From the NCBI GenBank assembly GCA_016200005.1, contig JACQFP010000016.1:1-64000 (forward strand): 64,000 nt of DNA, in the 5' to 3' direction. This DNA is from Verrucomicrobiota bacterium. Its GTDB lineage: Bacteria; Verrucomicrobiota; Verrucomicrobiia; Limisphaerales; PALSA-1396. The position numbers and the translations under genes are program-made. The notes under the pieces were generated by a model, which was not told the origin of the DNA, ran no database searches, and worked only from the letters and a program-made list of their open reading frames with translations. Below, one piece after another: positions 27,888-42,460 of the stretch. Positions within the stretch are counted from its first letter, which is position 1, and each line of letters opens with the position of its first letter.

Positions 27888-30053
27888 TCAGGTGCGTGCC
27901 GGTTTCTTCACGATCGAGTCCAAAATCGTGGCCATGATGCTGTTGGGCACCTGCTCGAACGCGAGCGGCTCCATCGAGTACGAGGCGCGCCCTTTGGACA
28001 GTGAACGAATCGCCGTGGCGTACCCGAACAGTTCGGCCAGCGGCACTTCGGCATAAAGATACGTGGCGTTGTTTTTTGCTTCGATGGCGACAATTTTACC
28101 CCGGCGGCGGTTGATGTCCCCGAGCAAATCGCCCTGATACTCGTCCGGCGTCGTGACTTCAACCTTCATGATGGGTTCGAGCAAAATCGCGTGGGCCTTT
28201 TTCACCGCGTCTTTGAGCGCAAAAATTCCCGCCATTTTGAACGCCAGTTCACTGGAGTCCACTTCGTGGAACGTCCCATCGACCACGGCCACCTTCAGGT
28301 CCACCATGGGATAATTCGCCAGCACGCCTCCCGCGATGGCTTCTTCGATGCCGTCGATGACCGCCGGAATAAATTCCTTGGGAATGGCACCGCCGACAAT
28401 TTCGTTTTCGATTTCAACCCCTTTGCCTCGCGGCAGCGGTTCAATGTTCACCAGTGCGTGGCCGTATTGACCACGTCCGCCGGATTGACGGATGAATTTG
28501 CCTTCACCTTCAGCCGCCTTGGTGATGGTTTCACGATAGGCAATCTGCGGCGCGCCGGCGTTGGCTTCTACTTTGAATTCGCGGAACAACCGGTCGCGGA
28601 GGATCTCCAGATGCAACTCGCCCATGCCGGCGATGATGAGCTGGCCGGTTTCCTCGTTGGTGAAGCAACGGAAGGTCGGGTCTTCCTCGGCCAGTTGCTG
28701 CAAACCCTCGCCCATCCGCTCGCGATCGGCCTTGGTCTTCGGCTCGACTGCCATCGAAATGACCGGTTCAGGGAAAGTGGGAGGCTCGAGCGAGACATCA
28801 AACTCCTCATTACAAAGTGTGTCTCCCGTCGTGATGTTTTTCAAACCAACCAGCGCGGCGATGTCGCCCGCAAAAGTTGTTTCAACGTCGATGCGCTTGT
28901 CGGCTTGCAGCATCATGACGCGGCTGACGCGTTCCCGCTTGCGCGTGCGCGGATTGTAAATGAGATCGCCCTTCTTGAGTTGACCGCTGTAAACACGGAA
29001 GAAAACCAGCTTGCCAACATACGGGTCTCGCCAAAGTTTAAACGCGAGCGAACAAAACTTGGCGTTGTCATCAGTGGGCACCTCGACCAGATTTTCCGGA
29101 TTCCCGGGCTCATGCCCGACCGCGGGCGGGATGTCCAGCGGCGACGGCAGATAATCGATGACCGCATCCACCAGCGGCTGCACTCCTTTTTTCTTGAAAG
29201 CTGAACCGCAGACAACCGGCACCAACTCAATCTTGCACGTCAGGCGGCGGATGGCGGCTTTGAGCACGAGCGCGTCAATCGGCTTCTCTTCGATGACCAT
29301 TTCAGCTATCTCATCGTCCTTGTTGGAAACAGCATCAATCAGTTCCGCCAGCGCGGCCTGGGCGCGTTCCTTGTCTTCGGCGGGGATTTCAGCAACGGTA
29401 TATTTCAAACCGACTTCGTCTTTATCATCGTAAATAATCGCCTTCTGATTCACCACGTCGATGACGCCTTTGAAATAGTCTTCTTTGCCGATCGGAATCG
29501 AAACCGGATACGCATAAGCGCCGAGCTTCTTGCGCATTTCACTAACCGCGTTTTCAAAATTCGCGCCGGTGCGGTCCATTTTGTTAACGAAGGCAATGCG
29601 GGGAACCTTGTATTTGGTGGCCTGGCGCCAGACAGTTTCAGATTGCGGCTGCACGCCGGCAACGCCGCAAAAGACTGCCACCGCGCCGTCGAGCACGCGC
29701 ATCGAACGTTCTACTTCCGCGGTGAAATCCACGTGGCCGGGAGTGTCGATGATGTTGACGCGATGCGGAATGCCGAGGAACGACTTCTTGATGCCGTCGT
29801 CCTTTTGCGTCCAGTAACAGGTCGTCGCCGCCGAAGTGATGGTGATGCCACGTTCGCGCTCCTGCTCCATCCAATCCGTCACGGTATTCCCGTCATCGAC
29901 ATCGCCCATCTTGTGGATGAGGCCGGTGTAAAAGAGAATGCGCTCCGTCGTCGTCGTTTTGCCGGCATCGATGTGCGCCGCGATCCCGATATTGCGGGTG
30001 CGCTCCATCGTGTACCGCCGGTTCGGCGAGTTCACGGATTTCGGTTTTTCCAT
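27888..30053 (-). CDS. fusA: Elongation factor G
   Basis: 721 aa. ATG 30053 is chosen because GGAAG lies 5 nt upstream; ATG 30065 is an alternative. GTPase domain: [19 protein letters not shown] (G1), [10 protein letters not shown] (switch I), DTPGHVDF (G3), [10 protein letters not shown] (G4). Domains II-V follow, with the decoding-tip region [14 protein letters not shown] in domain IV. It drives tRNA-mRNA translocation. The leader downstream of rpsG holds an intrinsic terminator, implying separate or attenuated expression. A short N-terminal lead of about 16 residues precedes the usual start. Confidence 0.97.
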   Translation of the reverse strand: MEKPKSVNSPNRRYTMERTRNIGIAAHIDAGKTTTTERILFYTGLIHKMGDVDDGNTVTDWMEQERERGITITSAATTCYWTQKDDGIKKSFLGIPHRVNIIDTPGHVDFTAEVERSMRVLDGAVAVFCGVAGVQPQSETVWRQATKYKVPRIAFVNKMDRTGANFENAVSEMRKKLGAYAYPVSIPIGKEDYFKGVIDVVNQKAIIYDDKDEVGLKYTVAEIPAEDKERAQAALAELIDAVSNKDDEIAEMVIEEKPIDALVLKAAIRRLTCKIELVPVVCGSAFKKKGVQPLVDAVIDYLPSPLDIPPAVGHEPGNPENLVEVPTDDNAKFCSLAFKLWRDPYVGKLVFFRVYSGQLKKGDLIYNPRTRKRERVSRVMMLQADKRIDVETTFAGDIAALVGLKNITTGDTLCNEEFDVSLEPPTFPEPVISMAVEPKTKADRERMGEGLQQLAEEDPTFRCFTNEETGQLIIAGMGELHLEILRDRLFREFKVEANAGAPQIAYRETITKAAEGEGKFIRQSGGRGQYGHALVNIEPLPRGKGVEIENEIVGGAIPKEFIPAVIDGIEEAIAGGVLANYPMVDLKVAVVDGTFHEVDSSELAFKMAGIFALKDAVKKAHAILLEPIMKVEVTTPDEYQGDLLGDINRRRGKIVAIEAKNNATYLYAEVPLAELFGYATAIRSLSKGRASYSMEPLAFEQVPNSIMATILDSIVKKPART

Positions 30054-30078
30054 TACAGCTTCCATCTGATTTCGAGAC

Positions 30079-30113
30079 TAAAAACGCCCCGAGATGCCTT
30101 CGCCTTCGGGGCG
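30079..30113 (-). terminator. Intrinsic terminator between rpsG and fusA
   Basis: An 8-bp GC-rich stem CGCCCCGA/TCGGGGCG (30085-30113) with a 13-nt loop is followed on the minus strand by TTTTTA. It stands between two genes that are normally co-transcribed, about 26 bp before the fusA start, so it may attenuate readthrough into fusA. Confidence 0.75.
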
Positions 30114-30131
30114 CGTTCAATATGTTTTCAA

Positions 30132-30605
30132 CTACCAGCGAAAATGCGCAAAAGCCTTGTTGGCCTGCGCCATTTTATGCACCTCATCGCGTTTGCGGAT
30201 GGCGTTCCCCTGACCCTGATACGCATCCATGATTTCCGCCGCCAGCGCTTCCTTCATCGCCACGCCTTTCCGGGCGTCAGCAAAATTCACCAGCCAACGA
30301 ATGGCCAGAGTCAGTTGCCGGTCGGACGAAGCCTCCGATGGCACCTGATAAGTTGCGCCGCCCACGCGCCGCGCCTTTACCTCCAGACGCGGCTTGGCAT
30401 TCTCCACCGCGCGCTGCAAAATCTCCAGCGGGTTGCCGGTCGGATTCTTGGCGCCAATCTGGTCAAACGCGCCATACACGATGCGCTGCGCGACGGTTTT
30501 CTTGCCGCACTTCATCACCGTGTTCACCAGTCGCGATACGAGCGGACTGTGAAACTTCGCGTCTTCAGTCAGCGGTCTTTTATCAGCTTGTCGGCGTCGG
30601 GACAT
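30132..30605 (-). CDS. rpsG: Small ribosomal subunit protein S7
   Basis: 157 aa. MSRRRQADKRPLTEDAKFHS, the NTVMKCGKKTVAQRIVYGAFD helix and the EVKARRVGGATYQVPSE-like hairpin are typical of S7, which organises the 3' major domain of 16S rRNA. Between rpsL and fusA in the str order; the gap to rpsL carries short tandem repeats. Confidence 0.97.
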   Translation of the reverse strand: MSRRRQADKRPLTEDAKFHSPLVSRLVNTVMKCGKKTVAQRIVYGAFDQIGAKNPTGNPLEILQRAVENAKPRLEVKARRVGGATYQVPSEASSDRQLTLAIRWLVNFADARKGVAMKEALAAEIMDAYQGQGNAIRKRDEVHKMAQANKAFAHFRW

Positions 30606-30649
30606 GTGTTCGTTAAATCGTTAATTCGTTAAACCCTGAATTCGTTAAT

Positions 30650-30690
30650 TCTTTAAATCATCGCATCATCGCATCATCGCATCATCAAAC
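30650..30690. repeat. Octamer tract between rpsL and rpsG
   Basis: Tandem CATCGCAT units (period 8, about three and a half copies, within 30656-30687), next to repeated TTCGTTAA-like units at about 30612-30650. The whole rpsL-rpsG gap (30606-30693) is made of such short-period sequence. Confidence 0.75.
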
Positions 30691-30693
30691 CCC

Positions 30694-31101
30694 TCAAGCC
30701 GCCGCCTGTTTGGCCGCCGCGCCCTTGGCTGCCTTCGGTCGCTTGACACCGTACTTGGAGCGACTGACTCTGCGCTTCTCCACCCCCGCCGCGTCCAGCG
30801 TTCCGCGAATGATGTGATAGCGCACGCCCGGCAAATCCTTCACGCGCCCGCCCCGCACCAGCACGATCGAGTGCTCCTGCAAATTATGCCCCTCATCCGG
30901 GATGTAAGCGATCACCTCGTACCCGTTGGTCAACCGCACCTTCGCCACCTTGCGCATCGCCGAATTGGGCTTCTTGGGCGTGCGCGTCATGACCTGCAGA
31001 CACACCCCGCGCCGAAACGGCGAGTTCTCCAACGCCGGTGACTTGGACTTGCTGCGTATTTTATTTCGCCCTTTTCGGACGAGTTGGTTAATAGTCGGCA
31101 T
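30694..31101 (-). CDS. rpsL: Small ribosomal subunit protein S12
   Basis: 135 aa. [40 protein letters not shown] and [18 protein letters not shown] are near-invariant. The streptomycin-relevant lysines in KKPNS and the later [10 protein letters not shown] loop are wild-type. S12 controls decoding accuracy. The C-terminal tail after VKRPK is Ala/Lys rich. First gene after rpoC, with a candidate promoter in the gap. Confidence 0.98.
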   Translation of the reverse strand: MPTINQLVRKGRNKIRSKSKSPALENSPFRRGVCLQVMTRTPKKPNSAMRKVAKVRLTNGYEVIAYIPDEGHNLQEHSIVLVRGGRVKDLPGVRYHIIRGTLDAAGVEKRRVSRSKYGVKRPKAAKGAAAKQAAA

Positions 31102-31157
31102 GACAACTGTCGCTTTTTTGACCGTCTCCGCCCCTGCTCAGGGCAAACGGAGCGCGG

Positions 31158-31185
31158 ATGTTATCAGACGCATTTTCCGTTGCAA
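31158..31185 (-). promoter_or_regulatory. Candidate promoter upstream of rpsL
   Basis: On the minus strand TTGCAA (31185-31180) and TAACAT (31163-31158) are spaced by 16 bp in the 134-bp gap between rpoC and rpsL. A GC-rich hairpin without a T-run lies just downstream of rpoC at about 31208-31232. Confidence 0.35.
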
Positions 31186-31235
31186 CTAGTATTTGATTTT
31201 TTCCTTCACCCCGACATCGCCGGTCGGGGTTCACG

Positions 31236-34200
31236 TTAACTGGCCAGCCCTGACAACGGCTGTCCGGACTCGCCTTCCGGGCGGCTCTCCACCACCGGTT
31301 CTTCCTCGATCTCCACCAGCGGCTTGAGGCGCACATTACGATGATAATCAAACCCCGCACCCGCCGGGATGATGTGACCCATGATCACATTCTCCTTGAA
31401 CCCGGTGAGATAATCCACCCGCGACAACGTCGCCGCCTCCGTCAACACCCGCGTCGTATCCTGGAAACTCGCCGCGCTCAGGAAACTCTCCGTCTCCAAC
31501 GACGCCTTCGTGATCCCCAGCAACACCGGCTGCGCCTCCGCCGGTTTGCCCCCCATCTTCTCCACCCGCAAGTTCTCGGTTTCAAAAATAATCTTGTCGA
31601 TCTGTTCGCCCCACAAGAACGACGTGTCCCCCGGCTCCGTGATCCGCACCTTGCGCAACATCTGCCGCACGATGATCTCGATGTGCTTGTCGTTGATCGT
31701 CACCCCCTGCAACCGATACACCTCCTGCACCTCATTGACCAGATGCTCCTGCAATTCCTGCGGCCCGCAAATATCCAGAATCTCGTGCGGGTTGATCGGC
31801 CCTTCAGTCAACTGTTGCCCCTTCTTCACGTAGTCACCCTTGAACACAATAACGTGTTTGCCAATCCGGATCAGGTGCTCCTCCTCCAACTCCGTTTGCT
31901 GATCCTTGATGAGAATGCAGCGTTTGCCCCGCACACTCGGACCAAAGTCCACCACGCCATCGATCTTGGAAATTTCCGCCGCGTCTTTCGGCGGCCGCGC
32001 CTCGAACAACTCCGCCACCCGCGGCAAGCCCCCCGTGATGTCCCGCGTCTTGGACGTCTTGCGCGGCGTCTTGGCCATCAACGTCCCCGCCACAATCTTG
32101 TCCCCTTCACCCACAACGATGTGCGCGCCGGACGGAATCGGATAGCTGGCCAGCACGTCGGCGGAGGCCGGAGGTCGGAGGTCGGTGGCCGGCGTGATGA
32201 TGATCTGCGGATGCAAATCCTCCTTGTGCTCGATGATCACCATCGCCTCCTGGCCCGTGGTTTCATCCACCTCCTGCTTCATCGTCACCCCTTCGATGAT
32301 GTCATGGAATTTCACGCGCCCCGCTTTTTCGGAGAGGATGGGGACGTTGTAAGGGTCCCACTGCACGAACGTATCCCCGCGCTTGACCCGGCCACCGTTG
32401 GGCGCAGAAATCACCGCGCCAATCACCAGGTTGTGCGTCTCCAACTCTCGCCCATCCTCCGCCAGAATGGAAACCGACCCATTCTTGTTCAGCACGATGT
32501 TGTTGCCGTCTTCGAGTTCGACCAGGCGCAATTCGTTGTAATGCACCACCCCGTCATACTTCGCCTTGATCTGCGGCTGCTTGAACACCTGCGACGCCGT
32601 CCCCCCAATGTGAAACGTGCGCATCGTCAACTGCGTGCCCGGTTCACCGATGGATTGCGCCGCGATGATCCCCACCGCCTCCCCCAACTTCACCGGGTTG
32701 CCCGTCGCCAAATTCCGACCATAACAACACACACACACCCCCGCCTTGCTCTCACATGTCAGCACCGAACGGATCTTCACCTTCTCCACTCCGGCAGCTT
32801 CAACCTGCCGCGCTTTCACCTCGTCGATCAACTCGTTCGCCCCCACCAACTTGTTCCTCGGATTCGCCGGCTCAACAATGTCGTCGCACGAATACCGCCC
32901 CACCAGACGCTCGTTGAGCTTCACCACTTCATCCTCCCCTTCGTAAATGGATTGAACCCAGATGCCGTTGGATGTCCCGCAATCCGCCTCGCGGATGATC
33001 ACGTCCTGCGCCACGTCCACCAATTTGCGCGTCATGTAACCCGAATCAGCCGTCTTGAGCGCCGTGTCCGCCAACCCTTTGCGCGCCCCGTGCGTCGAAA
33101 TGAAATACTCCAACACCGTCAACCCCTCCCGGAAATTCGACAGAATCGGCTTCTCAATAATGTCCCCACTGGGCTTGGCCATCAACCCCCGCACCACGGC
33201 CAGTTGCCGCACCTGTTGACGATTGCCGCGCGCACCCGAATGCACCATCAGCGAAACCGGATTGTATTCCCGCTTCCCGTGGTTGTGATCCAACGTGCGC
33301 AACATGACGTTGGCGATCTGGTCCGTGCAATGCGTCCAGATGTCGATAATCTTGTTGTAGCGTTCGCCGGAAGTGATGACGCCCTTGCGATGTTGCTTTT
33401 CCACTTCGGCGATCTGCTTCTGCGCCGTTTCGATTTCCTGATCCTTTTCCTTCGGAATGATCATGTCGTCGATGCCGATGGAAACGCCCGCACCGGTCGC
33501 TTCCTTGAAGCCGAGTTCCTTGAGCTGGTCCAGCATGACCACGGTTTTTTCCTGGCCGGCAATTTTATGACAATTCCAGATCAACTCGCCGAGCTGGGTC
33601 TTGCCGATCACCTTGTTGGGAAAGCCGAGTTCCGCCGGCCAGATGCCGCTGAAAATGACACGGCCCACCGTGGTCTCGATGACTTTCTTTTCGGAATCGC
33701 CGTAAACGGTTTTTTTGCCGAAGTCGGGATTGGCCAGGCGAATTCGCTCATGGGTCGTCACGGCGCCATCGTCGTGCGCAAACACCACCTCGCTCTTGCT
33801 CCCGAAAAGCGGAAGTCGGAGGTCGGAGGTCGGAGGTCGGAGGTCGGAGGCCGGAGGCCGGAGGTCGGAGGCCGGACTTCTGACTTCTGACTTCTGGCCG
33901 CTGACTCCTCTCGGTTCGACGGTCAAATAGTAACAACCCAGCGTGATGTCTTGCGTGGGCGTCATGATCGGCTTGCCGCTGGACGGGTTGAAGATGTTGT
34001 TGGGCGCCATCATCAGCAGGCGCGCTTCCAGTTGCGCCTCGACGCTCAACGGCACATGCACGGCCATTTGGTCGCCGTCGAAGTCCGCGTTGTAAGCGGT
34101 GCAAACAAGCGGATGAATGCGAATGGCTTCCCCTTCGATCAGGAGCGGCTCAAAAGCCTGAATTGACAAACGGTGCAACGTCGGCGCGCGATTGAGCAAC

Positions 34201-35507
34201 ACCGGATGGCCCTTGGTCACCTCTTCCAAAATGTCCCAGACTTCCGGAGATTGACGTTCGATCATCTTTTTCGCCGAGCGAACCGTGTGAACGTAACCGA
34301 GTTCTTTTAAGCGACGGATGATGAACGGCTCGAACAGCACCAGTGCCATCTTCTTCGGCAAACCGCATTGGTGCAGTTTGAGTTCCGGACCAATAACAAT
34401 CACGGAACGGCCCGAGTAATCCACGCGTTTGCCCAATAGATTCTGGCGGAAGCGACCGCTCTTGCCTTTGAGCATGTCACTGAGCGATTTCAATGGACGG
34501 TTTCCGGCACCGGTCACGGCACGACCATGACGACCATTGTCGAACAAGGCGTCCACCGCCTCCTGCAACATGCGTTTTTCGTTGCGCACGATGACTTCCG
34601 GCGTTTTGAGTTGCAGCAAATTCTTCAATCGATTGTTGCGGTTAATGACGCGGCGATACAGATCGTTGAGGTCGGACGTCGCAAAACGGCCGCCTTCGAG
34701 CGGGACGAGCGGTCGCAGATCAGGCGGAATGACCGGCAACACGATGAGCACCATCCATTCGGGACGGCTCTTGGAGGCCAGGAGCGCTTGCAGCAGCTTG
34801 GTGCGCTTGGCAATCTTCTTACGGATTTGTTTGCTCTTGGTTTCCGTCATGGCGACTTCCAACTGCGCGATTTGTTTGGCCAAATCCACTTTGGCGAGAG
34901 CTTCGCGCACGGCTTCGGCGCCAATCTTGGCCACGAAAGCCTCCGCACCGTAGGTTTCTTTGGCTTCACGATATTCGTGCTCACTCAACAACTGGTGTTG
35001 GGTCAACGGCGTGGAGCCAGGATCGATCACCATGTAATCCTCGTAATAAATGACGCGTTCCAGATTGCGCGCCGTCATATCGAGCACCAAACCGATGCGC
35101 GAGGGCATGCATTTGAAAAACCAGATGTGCGAGACCGGCACCGACAGTTCGATGTGACCCATGCGCTCACGGCGGACGCGCGCCAGGGTGACTTCGACGC
35201 CGCAGCGATCACAGACGACGCCGCGGTGCTTGATGCGTTTGTACTTGCCGCAGGAGCATTCCCAATCCTTGACCGGACCGAAAATGCGTTCGCAGAACAA
35301 GCCGCCTTTTTCCGGCTTGAAGGTGCGGTAGTTGATGGTCTCGGGGTTCTTGACTTCCCCTTTGGACCAGGAGCGAATGGCGTCGGGCGAGGCGAGCGAG
35401 ATGGCGACATGTTCCACCTGGTTCACCTTGTCCAGACCGAGCAATTCGCGGGCGCTATCTTTGGTGCTCATCATACGATTTGGCGTTTCGGCGAGACCAC
35501 TCGCCAT
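31236..35507 (-). CDS. rpoC: DNA-directed RNA polymerase subunit beta'
   Basis: 1423 aa. Landmarks in order: zinc cluster 1 (WECSCGKYK...VVCDRCGVE, residues about 82-104), the catalytic [12 protein letters not shown] (residues about 480), the trigger-loop side with [13 protein letters not shown], and zinc cluster 2 ([11 protein letters not shown]). The polymerase catalytic Mg is held by the three Asp of the NADFDGD motif. Two in-frame tracts of 7-nt repeats interrupt the protein: residues about 533-566 (repeating SDLRPPA) shortly after the active-site motif, and about 1106-1115 (ATDLRPPAS). The reading frame is open throughout. Co-transcribed with rpoB (22 bp gap). ATG 35507 is used; ATG 35474 is possible. 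Confidence 0.97.
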   Translation of the reverse strand: MASGLAETPNRMMSTKDSARELLGLDKVNQVEHVAISLASPDAIRSWSKGEVKNPETINYRTFKPEKGGLFCERIFGPVKDWECSCGKYKRIKHRGVVCDRCGVEVTLARVRRERMGHIELSVPVSHIWFFKCMPSRIGLVLDMTARNLERVIYYEDYMVIDPGSTPLTQHQLLSEHEYREAKETYGAEAFVAKIGAEAVREALAKVDLAKQIAQLEVAMTETKSKQIRKKIAKRTKLLQALLASKSRPEWMVLIVLPVIPPDLRPLVPLEGGRFATSDLNDLYRRVINRNNRLKNLLQLKTPEVIVRNEKRMLQEAVDALFDNGRHGRAVTGAGNRPLKSLSDMLKGKSGRFRQNLLGKRVDYSGRSVIVIGPELKLHQCGLPKKMALVLFEPFIIRRLKELGYVHTVRSAKKMIERQSPEVWDILEEVTKGHPVLLNRAPTLHRLSIQAFEPLLIEGEAIRIHPLVCTAYNADFDGDQMAVHVPLSVEAQLEARLLMMAPNNIFNPSSGKPIMTPTQDITLGCYYLTVEPRGVSGQKSEVRSPASDLRPPASDLRPPTSDLRLPLFGSKSEVVFAHDDGAVTTHERIRLANPDFGKKTVYGDSEKKVIETTVGRVIFSGIWPAELGFPNKVIGKTQLGELIWNCHKIAGQEKTVVMLDQLKELGFKEATGAGVSIGIDDMIIPKEKDQEIETAQKQIAEVEKQHRKGVITSGERYNKIIDIWTHCTDQIANVMLRTLDHNHGKREYNPVSLMVHSGARGNRQQVRQLAVVRGLMAKPSGDIIEKPILSNFREGLTVLEYFISTHGARKGLADTALKTADSGYMTRKLVDVAQDVIIREADCGTSNGIWVQSIYEGEDEVVKLNERLVGRYSCDDIVEPANPRNKLVGANELIDEVKARQVEAAGVEKVKIRSVLTCESKAGVCVCCYGRNLATGNPVKLGEAVGIIAAQSIGEPGTQLTMRTFHIGGTASQVFKQPQIKAKYDGVVHYNELRLVELEDGNNIVLNKNGSVSILAEDGRELETHNLVIGAVISAPNGGRVKRGDTFVQWDPYNVPILSEKAGRVKFHDIIEGVTMKQEVDETTGQEAMVIIEHKEDLHPQIIITPATDLRPPASADVLASYPIPSGAHIVVGEGDKIVAGTLMAKTPRKTSKTRDITGGLPRVAELFEARPPKDAAEISKIDGVVDFGPSVRGKRCILIKDQQTELEEEHLIRIGKHVIVFKGDYVKKGQQLTEGPINPHEILDICGPQELQEHLVNEVQEVYRLQGVTINDKHIEIIVRQMLRKVRITEPGDTSFLWGEQIDKIIFETENLRVEKMGGKPAEAQPVLLGITKASLETESFLSAASFQDTTRVLTEAATLSRVDYLTGFKENVIMGHIIPAGAGFDYHRNVRLKPLVEIEEEPVVESRPEGESGQPLSGLAS
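32164..32191. repeat. Heptad tract II inside rpoC
   Basis: Four tandem GAGGYCG-type heptads (GAGGCCG, GAGGTCG, GAGGTCG, GTGGCCG) within the rpoC coding sequence, same unit as the longer tract at 33812. Confidence 0.85.
33812..33909. repeat. Heptad tract I inside rpoC
   Basis: Fourteen tandem 7-nt units read on the plus strand: GAAGTCG, four GAGGTCG, two GAGGCCG, GAGGTCG, GAGGCCG, three GACTTCT, then GGCCGCT and GACTCCT. On the coding strand this gives a Pro/Arg/Ser-rich insert with period seven (SDLRPPA). Confidence 0.93.
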
Positions 35508-35529
35508 AAATGTTATTTTGATTCAATTT

Positions 35530-39342
<3,813 letters not shown>

Positions 39343-39555
39343 TTTGACCTTTGATCATTGGCTGGCGAACTGCGCCAAACCCTTTGTTTTGCTAAACGAC
39401 ACAAGGCAAGCACGCGGTATTCAGCCGCGAACTTGCCGCAACCCAACCCCGAAAGTTTTCAGGGTTCGTTGTCCTGATATCCAACCTGCGTTCTTCGATT
39501 TCGTTTGGGCGAAGCGGGCCGGCAGGAACTCTCCCGCCGACCCCAAAAGCGCCGT

Positions 39556-39945
39556 TTACTTGATTTCCACTTTGGCGCCCGCTTCTTCGAGCTTCTTTTT
39601 GGCGGCATCTGAATCCGCCTTGTTGGCGCCTTCCAACACCGGCTTCGGGCATTCTTCCACCAACTTCTTGGCTTCCGCCAGACCCAGACCGGCCTTGACT
39701 TCACGCACTGCTTTGATGGCGGCGATCTTCTTCTCCGGCGGCACCGAGACAAGAATCACATCAAACTCCGTTTTGGCTTCCGCCGCCGGAACTGCCGCGC
39801 CACCTGCCGGCGTACCCGCCGCAGCGACCGCGACCGGTGCCGCCGCCGTCACGCCCCAGGCGGTTTCCAGTTGTTTCACCAAGTCGGCGGCTTCCACCAC
39901 CGTCAGCTTCCCCAATTGTTCCACTAATCCAGTTAAGTCTGCCAT
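39556..39945 (-). CDS. rplL: Large ribosomal subunit protein L7/L12
   Basis: 129 aa from ATG 39945, preceded by AAAGGTAAC. N-terminal dimerisation domain, an Ala/Gly/Pro hinge (about residues 32-58) and the C-terminal factor-binding domain with [27 protein letters not shown] split and [10 protein letters not shown]. It forms the stalk that recruits EF-Tu and EF-G. Follows rplJ by 136 bp. Confidence 0.97.
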   Translation of the reverse strand: MADLTGLVEQLGKLTVVEAADLVKQLETAWGVTAAAPVAVAAAGTPAGGAAVPAAEAKTEFDVILVSVPPEKKIAAIKAVREVKAGLGLAEAKKLVEECPKPVLEGANKADSDAAKKKLEEAGAKVEIK

Positions 39946-40081
39946 GTTACCTTTCAGTCTCGTCGTCATCCGTGGCCACGGATGGTTTCAGTTCACGGCC
40001 CGCGAACCGACGATTTACTTTGTTGTTATGTTTTTGTTTTCCCATCCCCGCATCTAAACGAGGATGAAATCGTCTTAAATT

Positions 40082-40594
40082 CTACGCGCCTTTTTCCACG
40101 TGTGCCTGAAGCACTCGCACCAACTGGCTCGCGGGTGTGTTGATCAAGGCGACCAGTTTTGTCGCCGGCGCTTTGAGGACGCCCAGCAACTTGCCGCGCA
40201 AGACATCAAGGGACGGCAAATCCGCCAGCGTCAGGATGTCCTTGGTTTCCAGGCGTTCATTGTTCAAGTAGCCGAATTTGATTTTCGGTTTGTCGAATTC
40301 AGCGGAAAAAGTTTTGACGACTTTGGCGGCGACGGAGACATCGCGTTTCCCGGTCACCATCGCCAATTGGCCGGACAAGGCGGCGCCCAAGTCGGCGACA
40401 CCGGCTTCCTGGACCGCGCGACGGAAAAGCGTGTTTTTAACAACATGAATTTCCGCGCCCGCCTGGATCAACCGTTTACGCAACTCGGTGATCGGCCCGA
40501 CCTTCAACCCGGTATAGTCCACGACAAAGAAGAACGGCGAAGCGTTCAACCGCGCAATATATTCATCACCGATGTTCTTTTTTTCAGCACGCAT
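40082..40594 (-). CDS. rplJ: Large ribosomal subunit protein L10
   Basis: 170 aa from ATG 40594 (MRAEKKNIGDEYIARLN). VVDYTGLKVGPITELRKRL and HVVKNTLFRRAVQEAG form the rRNA-binding half; the C-terminal helix anchors the L7/L12 dimers. The N-terminus is slightly shorter than in some homologues. Upstream in-frame codons that overlap rplA are rejected. Confidence 0.96.
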   Translation of the reverse strand: MRAEKKNIGDEYIARLNASPFFFVVDYTGLKVGPITELRKRLIQAGAEIHVVKNTLFRRAVQEAGVADLGAALSGQLAMVTGKRDVSVAAKVVKTFSAEFDKPKIKFGYLNNERLETKDILTLADLPSLDVLRGKLLGVLKAPATKLVALINTPASQLVRVLQAHVEKGA

Positions 40595-40620
40595 GGCAGG
40601 TATCTCAGTTAGTATTGAAA

Positions 40621-41319
40621 TCAAGTTGTGGCCAGGAATTCGCGGATGTCCACCCGCACCGGCGGGCTCATGGTCGCGGAAAGAGTGCAACTTTGGACAA
40701 ATTGGCCTTTCACGCTGGCGGGACGCGCCTTGATGACCGCCTCGATCACCGCCCGCGCATTGTCAACGATCTGGTCCAACGTAAAGGACACCTTGCCGAC
40801 GGGCACATGGACGTTGCCCGCCTTGTCCACTTTGAACTCGATGCGACCGGCTTTGACCTCCTTCACTGCTTTGGCCGTGTCATCGGTCACGGTGCCGGTT
40901 TTGGGGTTGGGCATCAGGCCGCGTGGCCCGAGCACTTTGCCAAGCTTGCGGACTTCCGCCATCGCTTCGGGCGTAGCCACGGCCACGTCGAAATCTGTCC
41001 AGCCTTCCTGACACTTCTTGATCATGTCTTCGAAGCCAACAAATTCGGCACCCGCAGCCCGGGCGGCTTCCGCCGCATTGCCGTCCCGCGTGAATACGAG
41101 GACGCGGACGGTTTTTCCGCTGCCGTGCGGCAGTGGAACGGAACCACGAACCATCTGGTCCGATTGTTTCGGGTCCACACCCAACCGAAAAGCAACTTCA
41201 ACGGACTCGTTGAATTTTGCTTTCGGAAACTTGGACAACACTTCGACTGCCGACTTAAGCGGATAGACTTTTTTTCCATCCACCAGTTCGAGCGCTTTTT
41301 TGTATTTTTTACTTGGCAT
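40621..41319 (-). CDS. rplA: Large ribosomal subunit protein L1
   Basis: 232 aa. [38 protein letters not shown] and the C-terminal [17 protein letters not shown] are diagnostic. L1 is the E-site stalk protein. The 140-bp gap to rplK carries AATCTTAATC-type repeats and no gene. Confidence 0.97.
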   Translation of the reverse strand: MPSKKYKKALELVDGKKVYPLKSAVEVLSKFPKAKFNESVEVAFRLGVDPKQSDQMVRGSVPLPHGSGKTVRVLVFTRDGNAAEAARAAGAEFVGFEDMIKKCQEGWTDFDVAVATPEAMAEVRKLGKVLGPRGLMPNPKTGTVTDDTAKAVKEVKAGRIEFKVDKAGNVHVPVGKVSFTLDQIVDNARAVIEAVIKARPASVKGQFVQSCTLSATMSPPVRVDIREFLATT

Positions 41320-41387
41320 TCGTTTTGGTTGCGGTGCAAACGAGTTATCAGCTCTCCCGCGGTTTATTTAATGCAGATCAAGATTAT

Positions 41388-41459
41388 GAGTAAGATTAAG
41401 AGACGACCGGTTCGCAGTAATAATCTTAATCTTCATCATATTCTTAATCTCCTGTTTCA
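41388..41459. repeat. TAATCTT-type repeats between rplK and rplA
   Basis: Degenerate direct and inverted copies of TAATCTT/AAGATTA (TAAGATTAAGAG, AATAATCTTAATCTTC, ATTCTTAATC) fill the gap. Confidence 0.6.
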
Positions 41460-41885
41460 TCATTCGACTACTTCAATGCCCATGCTGCGGGCCGTGCCGG
41501 AGATCAAGCGGAACGCCGCCTCGTCGCTGGTGGCGTTCAAGTCCTTCCGTTTGATTTTCACAATGTCCATCACCTGCTTGCGCGTGACCTTGCCGACTTT
41601 TTCCTTGTTCGGCGTTTTAGAACCAGTGGCAATGCCCGCGGCCTTCTTCAGCAGGCCGGAGGCGGGCGGCGATTTAGTGATGAACGTAAATGATTTGTCC
41701 TGATAAACGGTGATGACCACGGGAATCACCATGCCCGCCTGGTCTCTCGTGGCCGCATTGTATTCCTTGCAGAAGGCCATGATGTTGACGCCGTGCTGAC
41801 CGAGCGCCGGCCCCACGGGCGGAGCAGGATTGGCCTGCCCGGCCGGAATCTGCAGTTTGATCTGTCCTGTAATCTTCTTCGCCAT
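41460..41885 (-). CDS. rplK: Large ribosomal subunit protein L11
   Basis: 141 aa. [21 protein letters not shown] carries the conserved proline turn of L11; [20 protein letters not shown] and [22 protein letters not shown] follow. It forms the GTPase-associated centre and thiostrepton site. Begins six bases after nusG. Confidence 0.98.
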   Translation of the reverse strand: MAKKITGQIKLQIPAGQANPAPPVGPALGQHGVNIMAFCKEYNAATRDQAGMVIPVVITVYQDKSFTFITKSPPASGLLKKAAGIATGSKTPNKEKVGKVTRKQVMDIVKIKRKDLNATSDEAAFRLISGTARSMGIEVVE

Positions 41886-41891
41886 AAATCT

Positions 41892-42440
41892 TTAAGCCTT
41901 TTCGACCTGCCAGTATTCCAGTTCCACCGGCGTGTTGCGGCCGAAAATGTTCACCGTGACCTTCAATTTGCCGCGGTCCGGTTCAATTTCTTCAATCACA
42001 CCACTGAAGTTCAGGAACGGACCGTTGTTGATCTTGATCGTTTCACCGACTTCAAAATTGACTTTGGGCTTCTCGAACTCTTCCGAGGCGGAAATCTGAC
42101 CCTTGATCAGCTCGATTTCCTCGGTTGAGGCCGTGTCCGGTTTGTCGCCGCCCACAAACCCAATCGCGCCCTGCGTTTCTTTCACGAAATAATAGGGCTT
42201 GGGTAATACGCGCCGGTTTTCGTCCAACAGCACCATGTCGATATAGACGTAGCCGGGATGAAGCTTGCGTGTCGTTACTGTCTTCTTGCCATTGCGCACT
42301 TCAACGACCTTCTCGATCGGTACCAGAACCTCGCGAATGTATTCACCCATCTCCTCGGCTTTGATGCGCCGCTCGATGCTTTCTTTCACCTTCTGCTCCT
42401 GGCCAGACAAGGTGTGGATGACGAACCACTGACTTTGCAT
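41892..42440 (-). CDS. nusG: Transcription termination/antitermination protein NusG
   Basis: 182 aa from ATG 42440 (MQSQWFVIHTLSGQEQKV). N-terminal NGN domain with HPGYVYIDMVLLDENR, and a C-terminal KOW domain with VGETIKINNGPFLNFSG and GRNTPVELEYWQVEK. It couples RNA polymerase to S10/NusE and Rho. A long upstream open frame that would overlap secE is rejected because the family start is present. Confidence 0.97.
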   Translation of the reverse strand: MQSQWFVIHTLSGQEQKVKESIERRIKAEEMGEYIREVLVPIEKVVEVRNGKKTVTTRKLHPGYVYIDMVLLDENRRVLPKPYYFVKETQGAIGFVGGDKPDTASTEEIELIKGQISASEEFEKPKVNFEVGETIKINNGPFLNFSGVIEEIEPDRGKLKVTVNIFGRNTPVELEYWQVEKA

Positions 42441-42460
42441 GCGATAAGATAAAAGCTTTT

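Noticed and set aside
31205-31235. Hairpin downstream of rpoC as an intrinsic terminator
   Set aside because: The stem ACCCCGAC/GTCGGGGT is good but is followed by A-rich sequence rather than a T-run on the transcribed strand.
31341-33890. Long open frame antisense to rpoC (849 codons)
   Set aside because: It mirrors the codon pattern of the rpoC gene on the opposite strand, is rich in Arg, His and Leu without recognisable domains, and rpoC is certain.
33812-33909. Heptad array in rpoC read as a CRISPR or a minisatellite of mobile origin
   Set aside because: Unit length 7 without spacers excludes CRISPR; no transposase or terminal repeats are visible.
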